The notes under the pieces: generated by a model
What the model saw: only the letters and a program-made list of their open reading frames with translations
Database searches by the model: none
What the model was told of the DNA's origin: nothing
In this document: positions 58,639 to 64,000 of the stretch, piece after piece
Numbering within the stretch: position 1 is the stretch's first letter
How the letters are laid out: each line of letters starts with the position of its first letter
Assembly (NCBI RefSeq): GCF_003315615.1
Contig: NZ_PDCH01000001.1
Location: 62,001 to 126,000 of the forward strand
Source of the DNA: Bifidobacterium xylocopae
GTDB lineage: Bacteria > Actinomycetota > Actinomycetes > Actinomycetales > Bifidobacteriaceae
Length of the DNA stretch: 64,000 nucleotides
Direction of reading: 5' to 3'
Program-made: the position numbers and the translations under genes

Positions 58639-59628
58639 TCATTTGCCTTGTTCCGGTGCTCGTCGCTCATCCTTGAAGCTGGTTATACTTTGCCCAGTCC
58701 ATCGTTTGAAGGCACGCGAAAAGGAAGATACATCTCGATATCCAGCCAGATGTGCCACTTCAGCGGCAGTTAGGTCACCCTGACTAAGATAGTCGGTGGC
58801 CAGGTGCTGCTGGACTTGTGCGGTGAGAGCGGCAAAGCTGGTGCCTTTTGACTTCAGACGTCGTTGAAGGGTACGTGGGCTGACCCCTAATCGTGAAGCC
58901 ACATTCTTGAGTGTGTGCTGGTTTCCAGGTATGAAGTGCATAAGCGCACGCTCGACTTGATAGGTCAGACAGTCACCTTTTGACAGATCTTCTAGACGTT
59001 CGTCTAATCCGGATTTCAGGTATTCCCACATCACATTGTTTCTGCTGAGGAAAGGTGTCTGCATGTCCTGCATGGAGAAAGCCAGGATATTAAACGCCGC
59101 CTTCGTGGGACGCATACCAAAGTGTCTCATCAATACCGGGCTGTAGCTGTAAGGGGATGCGATTCTTATGGGTAGTATATGTTTGCCGGTTCCGGTTCGG
59201 ATAAGACCGACAAGTGCGGCCTGCTCACTGATCAGCGCAAATCTTGGTATTAGTCCATCGAGTCCGTCGTATCCCACATGGATAACAATCTGGTCATAGT
59301 CGAGGGTCAAGGTCATTTCTAGTGGGCAGACCAGCCTTTTATACAGAGCAAAGCGGCGGAAACCTTCAATGGCATTGGGGGCACATAGGGCAGCGAAAAA
59401 GGGTGGCATGAACATCCCAACCTGCTTCACATCACTAATTGCAATGATCTGTTCGTCGCTCACCCTCCCATCAAGAGCGCTTAGAAGAGCCTGATATTGG
59501 GATTCATCCAGCTCTACCTCATCACGTAAGTCAAGGCTGGGTACCCCTGTCATATCCGTAAGTTGTGTCAGGGGCAGGTTAATCGCATTAGTGAAATCTC
59601 GAAATTGCCGAGAAAGAGTTATTCGCAC
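58639..59628 (-). CDS. AraC-family transcriptional regulator
   Basis: A 329-residue regulator with an N-terminal ligand-binding domain of the Arabinose_bd/OruR type (about 20-200) and a C-terminal double helix-turn-helix (about 230-325: LKNVASRLGVSPRTLQRRLKSKGTS and AAEVAHLAGYRDVSSFSRAFKRWTG). It lies 21 bases after the SDR gene, so the two form an operon. Base and codon use are distinctly more AT-rich than in the flanking genome, a sign of horizontal transfer. The N-terminal domain type is common in proteobacteria and unusual in bifidobacteria. Confidence 0.88.
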   Translation of the reverse strand: MRITLSRQFRDFTNAINLPLTQLTDMTGVPSLDLRDEVELDESQYQALLSALDGRVSDEQIIAISDVKQVGMFMPPFFAALCAPNAIEGFRRFALYKRLVCPLEMTLTLDYDQIVIHVGYDGLDGLIPRFALISEQAALVGLIRTGTGKHILPIRIASPYSYSPVLMRHFGMRPTKAAFNILAFSMQDMQTPFLSRNNVMWEYLKSGLDERLEDLSKGDCLTYQVERALMHFIPGNQHTLKNVASRLGVSPRTLQRRLKSKGTSFAALTAQVQQHLATDYLSQGDLTAAEVAHLAGYRDVSSFSRAFKRWTGQSITSFKDERRAPEQGK

Positions 59629-59649
59629 GAGCTATATCTTAGCGTAAGA

Positions 59650-60474
59650 TTAGCGTAAGACGGTTTGTTTCATTATCCAATCTAAGGCACGGCTGGGCAG
59701 CAATCGGGACATGAGTATGCTGGTCTTTGCTGCAAGAGAATCCTGATAACGCGTCTTGGGCTTCCTAGCCTCTATCGCCTTGAGAACTATTTGTGCAATG
59801 CTCTTAGGATCATTGACCAGTGCTGACGGTTTGGAATACATTTGACGGTAATAATCAGCCACTTGCTTGGTCGTGGACTCGTAGGGACTGTCTTTACCGG
59901 TATCGGACAGATGATCAGCTGCTATGGAACCCCATTCGGTCATCACTCCACTTGGTTCTATGACCGAGACTTGGATGTTGAAGTCTGCCACATCCATGCG
60001 TATGGAGTTGCACAAGGCCTCTAAAGCAAACTTGGATACATGGTACCAGCCTCCGAGATAGCTTGTGAGTCTACCTCCGACAGAGGATGTGACGATGATT
60101 CTGCCCTGGCCCTGTTTCCTCATCTGAGGAAGGACCAATTTGCTCATGAGCGCGACTCCAAGCACATTGACATCGAGCTGCCTGCGGGCCTCGTCCAAAC
60201 TCACCTGCTCAATGGGACCATAAGAGCCATAACCCGCATTGTTGAAAAGGACATCTATTCGTCCTTCCTGTTCTATGACAGTATGCACGGCCTCTCTGGC
60301 CGACGACTCATTGGTCACATCAAGGCTAAGTGGTGTTACCCCCAGCTGCACAAGGTCATGCATCCGTTCCGTTCTCCTAGCCCCTGCGTAAACCTTGTAC
60401 CCGCGCTTGGCCAGCAACTCAGCTGTCTCATAACCGATACCACTACTTGCCCCAGTAATGAGCACAACTTTCAC
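59650..60474 (-). CDS. short-chain dehydrogenase/reductase (SDR)
   Basis: A 274-residue classical SDR. The NAD(P)-binding motif TGASSGIG is at 7-14 with Arg residues after the second strand (GARR), favouring NADPH; NNAG is at 78-81, and the catalytic S131-Y144-K148 triad is intact. The C terminus is extended and hydrophobic as in retinol/steroid-type SDRs. The GTG start at 60474 follows GGGAGG. The substrate is unknown. It is the first gene of a two-gene unit with the AraC regulator, inside the island and with low GC. Confidence 0.9.
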   Translation of the reverse strand: MKVVLITGASSGIGYETAELLAKRGYKVYAGARRTERMHDLVQLGVTPLSLDVTNESSAREAVHTVIEQEGRIDVLFNNAGYGSYGPIEQVSLDEARRQLDVNVLGVALMSKLVLPQMRKQGQGRIIVTSSVGGRLTSYLGGWYHVSKFALEALCNSIRMDVADFNIQVSVIEPSGVMTEWGSIAADHLSDTGKDSPYESTTKQVADYYRQMYSKPSALVNDPKSIAQIVLKAIEARKPKTRYQDSLAAKTSILMSRLLPSRALDWIMKQTVLR

Positions 60475-60492
60475 GATGACCTCCCTGATATA

Positions 60493-60520
60493 TGGTGATA
60501 TCTTGATTATAAAATCACCA
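60493..60520 (-). promoter_or_regulatory. SDR-AraC operon promoter with overlapping operator
   Basis: A consensus TATAAT -10 (plus coordinates 60506-60511, read on the minus strand) lies inside a 7-bp inverted repeat, TGGTGAT/ATCACCA (60493-60499 and 60514-60520, 14-base spacer). A bound regulator, perhaps the AraC protein of the same operon, would cover the -10 box. No good -35 is seen. Confidence 0.5.
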
Positions 60521-60671
60521 AGGCTGACATGTATATACCTAATGACGTCACTGTTATATCAGTACGCGCCAATGTATCGAGTCATGTAGAAAACGTGGAC
60601 ATTTTGACTGTTCGTTTCGTATGTTGGTGTCAGATGTTTCAACTGATCCATCATTTCCTGTGCCAGGCTGA

Positions 60672-60800
60672 AGTCCTCCGTCCCGGCGTTGCCGGTACGC
60701 TGAACGCCATTGACCCTGATGCCAACCTCGTCACCCTGAAGAAGGCCGGTTTCCTGACCTGTGACGCCGTGTGGTCGAGCGCAAGAATAGGGCTGTAGGA
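60672..60800 (+). pseudogene. rpsI: fragment of ribosomal protein S9 gene (rpsI)
   Basis: The frame reads VLRPGVAGTLNAIDPDANL, then VTLKKAGFLTCDA, which matches the C-terminal part of ribosomal protein S9 (typically GVAR-LN-ID and LKKAGFLTRDAR-VVERK). After Asp-Ala one extra base shifts the frame; in the +1 frame the VVERK motif continues. The N-terminal two thirds and the extreme C terminus are absent. It is a non-functional fragment, presumably carried in with the island from a related actinobacterium. Confidence 0.65.
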
Positions 60801-60927
60801 ACAGAATATGTGGATTGAGATGCTGGTTTGGTCTTACAGAAGTAGAAGTAGGTGCGTCTAGGGTTAATTTGTAGTTGGACGGGTAATAAGTTTCTTGTCG
60901 AGGTATCTGTTTCCGTTTGATGGGGCA

Positions 60928-61098
60928 ATGACGACCAGATCGAAACACACCCGGCCCTGCTGGGTGTGCGGGTTACCCATGCACATGAACAGGCGCACCA
61001 GTACGGCCCGGCAGCGTTTGCAACGCTACAGTTGCAGTCTGCACACCACCAGCCGTAAACACGGGCCTTGCCTGCTGCGCGACTGGGAAAGTTCCTGA
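60928..61098 (+). pseudogene. truncated transposase N terminus
   Basis: A 56-codon frame beginning with Met-Thr-Thr-Arg-Ser-Lys contains CWVCG and a later Cys/His-rich part, the zinc-ribbon start of IS1249-like transposases. It stops where a catalytic domain should begin. Confidence 0.6.
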
Positions 61099-61315
61099 AT
61101 TGAGTACTGTCGGGCGAGACCTAACTGCTGTAACATATAAAACATCCAGCCCCGAAAGAAGATAGAAACAGTGGGGCTGCTAACAACACTGAAAATACAT
61201 CATGGAGGTGCCAGACACCAACCGTGCTTCCCGCTTGAAGCTCATGGCTCATCCCCGTTCATACTCAACCAGGCCGGACAGCAGCCAAATAGTGTAATCG
61301 CTTTGACACACTACA

Positions 61316-61336
61316 ACACATTCTGCTACTTAACCC
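61316..61336 (-). repeat. 21-bp IS end, inverted copy of 57618-57638
   Basis: Exactly the same 21 bases (GGGTTAAGTAGCAGAATGTG plus T) occur in opposite orientation at 57618-57638. Together they bracket the cargo genes of the island. Confidence 0.8.
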
Positions 61337-61471
61337 GCCATCGACCTACGGGACAGCCACCATCACCAAGGAAGGACTTTCCGCCAGCAAAGAATGGTCC
61401 GGGCGAACCGCCTAACCCCATACATCTGAAAACTTACACCATAAACCACACTATTTGCTACATAACCCGAG

Positions 61472-61639
61472 TTTGTCAAAAGACGGCAGCTGAATTCAAT
61501 CGGGCACATTGATGCACTAACGTACCCGTTTCAGCTCGTATCAGTTAGTACTTGGAATGTGCTAGCATCGGAAGTATTCCAGTCGCTATTAGCAACAGTT
61601 AAGGCAGCTAGCATGTACACGTACAGCAGCCTTTCTCAA
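61472..61639. other. AT-rich stretch before attR
   Basis: No gene is recognised. It is low in GC compared with the chromosome and lies inside the island end, where integrase arm-binding sites would be expected; I cannot identify any with confidence. Confidence 0.3.
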
Positions 61640-61674
61640 CAGCAGGTCGCAGGTTCGAATCCTGTCTGGCGCAC
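61640..61674 (+). repeat. attR: 35-bp direct repeat of the tRNA-Arg 3' end
   Basis: Identical to 57446-57480. It contains the T arm and acceptor 3' strand but no 5' half, so it is not a tRNA gene. It marks the right end of the island. Confidence 0.9.
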
Positions 61675-61682
61675 CCGTGATG

Positions 61683-61718
61683 AGAGTCCTACAGGCCATG
61701 GCCTGTAGGACTCTTTGC
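61683..61718 (+). terminator. terminator after attR (likely the original tRNA-Arg terminator)
   Basis: A 13-14-bp stem (61683-61696 with 61701-61714, CATG loop) followed by TTTGC lies 8 bases after the truncated tRNA end. Before insertion it would have followed the intact tRNA. Confidence 0.85.
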
Positions 61719-61818
61719 TATCGTCCTCCGTACGAAGGTCCCAGACTCGCTGTCGCTGGCCCCGGTGGTGGTAGCCGTAGCCGATTTTTGCCTGCACGCA
61801 CTGTGGCCAGGGTTGTCT

Positions 61819-62388
61819 CTACTGTTCCTCGCTGAGAACGGAATCCACGATTTGCGGAGGGTAGAGCTGGCGGAGTGCGTATTCGGCGTCGGCAGGGGTG
61901 AACTTGTACTTGCTGCTGGTCAGCCGTTTCATCATGGCCTCCGGGTCCTGCACACCCTGCCCCTGGAGGTCCTTCGCGATTATGAGCGCATTCGCCGGGT
62001 AGTCTGCGGTTACATGTTCGATTGCATACTGTGCGGCCCACTGCGAGTAGTGGTCGCGTTTGCCGGTCAGCTGGTCGCGGATGCCTTCCTCGGACAAATG
62101 CATGGAGTCCACGTATTGCTGGGCTTTGACCGCGGCTTCCTTATAGGAGGCTGGCAGGGGGGTGGGCACCGGTGCGTGCTTGCGTTTGGGCGCCGCTGTC
62201 GACCGCGTCGGCTCTGGTGAATGGGTTATGGCGCGGCCCACTGCCTGCCAGTTGACGACACCGCTCTGCCAGATCAGGAAGCCGGCGAGGGCCACGAGCA
62301 CCAGCACTATCTTCCATCCACGGGCATGCCTCTGGCGAGGTTCGCTGGTCCACCAAGGACTGGCATGCTGGGAAGGAGGGATGGACAT
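61819..62388 (-). CDS. Ltp-domain membrane-anchored protein
   Basis: A 189-residue protein with an N-terminal hydrophobic anchor (about 26-42) and a Pro/Ser/Thr linker. Two helix-turn-helix-like repeats of the host-cell-surface-exposed lipoprotein (Ltp) family follow (YKEAAVKAQQYVDSMHLS, EEGIRDQLTG; then DPEAMMKRLTSSKYKFTPADAEYALRQL). In phage TP-J34 such a protein blocks DNA entry of superinfecting phage. Unlike Ltp it has no lipobox Cys, so it is anchored by a membrane helix. It sits directly outside attR on the chromosomal side. The start follows GAGGAG at some distance. Confidence 0.75.
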   Translation of the reverse strand: MSIPPSQHASPWWTSEPRQRHARGWKIVLVLVALAGFLIWQSGVVNWQAVGRAITHSPEPTRSTAAPKRKHAPVPTPLPASYKEAAVKAQQYVDSMHLSEEGIRDQLTGKRDHYSQWAAQYAIEHVTADYPANALIIAKDLQGQGVQDPEAMMKRLTSSKYKFTPADAEYALRQLYPPQIVDSVLSEEQ

Positions 62389-62923
62389 AGGGCCGCGTGT
62401 CTCCTCTTCGCTTCGTGTTCTTAGGCCATCTGACGTATGAGGGCCACCTGCCTTATCCTAACTCGACGTGGGGTCCGAAGCCGTCCAGCCGAGTTGCAGG
62501 GCGCCGGGACGGACGGCAGGCCGTTTCGCTGGTGGACATGCCATCCATGTGGGCGGGCTTCGGCTGGAGGCATGCAGCGCCCCGGCGGAGCTCCTGTCGA
62601 AGCGGCCGCACAAGACGGCTCCACACCTATGCGTTCATCGCAGCCGGGACAGAACCGAATGCCGTTCTTCTCAGCGTATCCTTTGGTGGCATTCCGGACA
62701 TCGTTGAGACCAACCACCCCCTGCTCGCCCGGTGCAGCAGCAGGCACCTGGGCCGATCGGCGTTGAGGATCGGTGGGAGGAAGGACTGCCGTGCCCTCTG
62801 GCTGCAGCGTTCGGCACGCCCACCGGTGGATGGGATGGATAGTAGGGGCGATGGAGTAGGAATAGTAAGTATGCATTGTCGGGTCCACCGGTTCGGCGGA
62901 CGGTTTGGAAAGCGAGCGGACGC
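62389..62923. other. region without a supported gene
   Basis: Several overlapping frames are open on both strands, none with a good ribosome-binding site or a convincing product. A minus frame contains FCPGCDERIG, which could be a zinc-ribbon scrap, but the surrounding sequence is not protein-like. A decayed gene is possible. Confidence 0.35.
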
Positions 62924-63229
62924 ATGGCGTTGAGCAAGAAACAGGTCAAGCAGCTGCGGGCCCTGGCAAACGGGACCGGCCCGACCCTGTGGATCGGCAA
63001 AGAGGGCGTGACGGCGGCGGCCGCCAAGCAGGCCTCCGAGACCTTGGACGCCCATGAGCTGGTCAAAGCCGTCGTGCATGACGGCGGGCCAGTCGATGCA
63101 CGTGAGGCCGGAGAGGCTCTGGCCGGGCAGCTGGAAGCCGAGCTTGTGCAAGTGATCGGACGTCGTTTCGTCCTTTACCGCGCCAGCGACAAGGAAGGTC
63201 TCAAACCCATCCGGTTGGTCCGCGGCTGA
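62924..63229 (+). CDS. yhbY: YhbY-like RNA-binding protein (CRM domain)
   Basis: A 101-residue single-domain CRS1-YhbY protein. The start ALSKKQVKQLRALA, the GxxG-type loop LWIGKEGVT and the ending IGRRFVLYRASDKEG are characteristic. YhbY associates with pre-50S ribosomal subunits. I chose ATG 62924, which gives the family's normal N terminus; the purine-rich GCGAGCGGAC upstream is a weak ribosome-binding site. The LOG-family gene follows. Confidence 0.92.
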   Translation: MALSKKQVKQLRALANGTGPTLWIGKEGVTAAAAKQASETLDAHELVKAVVHDGGPVDAREAGEALAGQLEAELVQVIGRRFVLYRASDKEGLKPIRLVRG

Positions 63230-63337
63230 CAGGTCGGGCATGCCATCTCGTCCTGCGGCAGCGGCTGAAGCGTCGAAGCCGGAGCCGGGTTGGGCGGACG
63301 AAGACAACGAAGGGAAACGGGGCGAAGGAGGACCAGG

Positions 63338-64000
63338 ATGACGGAAGCGGACGAGCGGTTACGGCCGGCAGGGGAGCGGGGCACGGAAGACGGAACGCCG
63401 TTCGGGCCGACCTACCATCGGGGGTCAGTGATCATGCGGGGGCCCATGATTCCACAGGACAACTCAAACACCAGTCTGTTCACGCCTGATAAGGACACCG
63501 ATTGGCTGCACATGGACCCCTGGCGGGTGCTGCGCATCCAAGCCGAGTTCGTAGACGGATTCGGGGCGTTGGCCGAGCTGGGACCGGCGGCGGCCATCTT
63601 CGGTTCCGCGCGTACCGGGAGCGATGACCCGGCCTATCAGGCGGCCAGGCGCATGGGGCACGACATCGCCCAGCAGGGCATGGCCGTAATCACCGGCGGC
63701 GGCCCCGGCATCATGGAGGCGGCCAACAGAGGCGCAGCCGAGGCCGGTGGCAAGTCGGTGGGGCTGGGTATCGAGCTTCCCCACGAGCAGGGCATCAACC
63801 AGTGGGTGAACCTGGGCATGACCTTCCGCTATTTCTTCGTACGCAAGACCATGTTCGTCAAGTATTCGTCCGGAGTGATCGTCTGCCCGGGTGGCTTCGG
63901 CACCATGGATGAGATGTTCGAACTGTTGACCCTTGTTCAGACCAACAAGGTGACCCGCACGCCCATCGTGCTCTTCGACACCGCATACTGGGAGGGCCTG
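63338..64000 (+). CDS. LOG/TIGR00730-family protein (partial, runs off window)
   Basis: The first 221 codons of a Rossmann-fold protein of the LOG family (often mislabelled lysine decarboxylase), which includes cytokinin phosphoribohydrolases. It has AIFGSARTG, ITGGGPGIMEAANRGA, the GLGIELPHEQ segment and the signature PGGFGTMDEMFE with its catalytic Glu. The gene starts at 63338 after AAGGAGG with a 7-base spacer. An N-terminal disordered stretch of about 60 residues precedes the domain. The end lies beyond base 64000. Confidence 0.92.
   Translation, partial: MTEADERLRPAGERGTEDGTPFGPTYHRGSVIMRGPMIPQDNSNTSLFTPDKDTDWLHMDPWRVLRIQAEFVDGFGALAELGPAAAIFGSARTGSDDPAYQAARRMGHDIAQQGMAVITGGGPGIMEAANRGAAEAGGKSVGLGIELPHEQGINQWVNLGMTFRYFFVRKTMFVKYSSGVIVCPGGFGTMDEMFELLTLVQTNKVTRTPIVLFDTAYWEGL

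Larger units (their letters stand above)
60860..61471 (+). mobile_element. internally deleted IS1249-like remnant(s)
   Basis: The 5' side holds a transposase N-terminal zinc ribbon (60928-61098: CWVCGLPM then RYSC) preceded by GGGTTA-type end sequence near 60862. The 3' side has a C-terminal transposase scrap (61360-61405) similar to that at 57650-57720, and two end sequences: one at 61316-61336, identical to 57618-57638 in inverse orientation, and one near 61449-61471. At least two different copies seem to be collapsed together. Confidence 0.6.

Noticed and set aside
60529-60948. Possible genes of 89 and 129 codons on either strand
   Set aside because: The plus frame is explained as an rpsI fragment in a different context; the minus frame is its antisense, and neither has a ribosome-binding site.
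61640-61674. Second tRNA gene
   Set aside because: Only the T arm and 3' acceptor strand are present; there is no D or anticodon arm, so it is an att repeat.
62397-62933. 178-codon plus-strand frame before yhbY
   Set aside because: The product is Arg/Ser/Gly-rich with no domain, it overlaps the yhbY start in another frame, and no ribosome-binding site is present.

Overview
The window is about 64 kb of high-GC actinobacterial chromosome. The gene set points to Bifidobacterium: a long LigA carrying an internal insertion, PpgK-type glucokinase, a clpC neighbourhood, DUF3027, DUF3043 and DUF4191 proteins, and the order pheS-pheT-argR-tyrS-tlyA. A superoxide dismutase, uncommon in the genus, suggests the insect-gut (B. 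asteroides-like) branch; that placement is inference. Most of the window is vertically inherited housekeeping DNA, but it contains one phase-variable surface-protein locus, two riboswitch-controlled vitamin uptake operons and one decayed genomic island.

Layout. 1-5.6 kb: a lone WXG100 protein divergent from a membrane-anchored TPM-like protein, an OmpR-type response regulator with its histidine kinase, a cold-shock protein and a DUF3027 protein. 5.7-8.4 kb: clpC. 8.7-12.0 kb (minus): an FMN riboswitch controls ribU, which overlaps one polypeptide carrying two ECF ATPase domains and the EcfT membrane domain. 12.2-17.6 kb (minus): a huge RCC1-repeat surface protein (21 repeats in three groups of seven) whose signal peptide is cut off from the rest of the protein by a tract of 14 G, the signature of slipped-strand ON/OFF switching; here it reads OFF. 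17.9-24.3 kb: glycosyltransferase, histidine phosphatase, polyphosphate glucokinase, aminotransferase and a large polytopic membrane protein. 24.3-32.5 kb: an 1157-residue TPR protein, ligA, an Mrp ATPase and a secreted or anchored hypothetical protein. 32.8-38.7 kb (minus): MFS transporter, glnA, DUF4191, lipoamide dehydrogenase and DUF3043. 38.8-43.6 kb: M20 dipeptidase, then a TPP riboswitch, a YkoE-like S component and a second ATPase-ATPase-EcfT fusion. 43.7-56.3 kb: sodA, a SpoU methyltransferase, pheST, a DUF4190-like protein with no normal start codon, an orphan argR, tyrS, an RG/DR-rich protein, a HAD phosphatase, a small ORF and tlyA.

56.4-61.7 kb: a bactofilin-like protein, then tRNA-Arg(ACG). 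The last 35 bp of the tRNA region are repeated exactly at 61640-61674, marking a 4.2-kb island inserted into the tRNA 3' end. The island has no integrase left. It holds decayed IS1249-like transposase pieces, a fragment of ribosomal protein gene rpsI, and a compositionally distinct SDR oxidoreductase plus AraC regulator pair. Beyond attR lie an Ltp-domain protein, yhbY and the start of a LOG-family gene that runs off the window.

The two transport operons share a design: riboswitch, S component, GTGA overlap, then a fused A-A-T module. This couples vitamin sensing to complete dedicated ECF transporters. The most unusual locus is the phase-variable triple-propeller protein.
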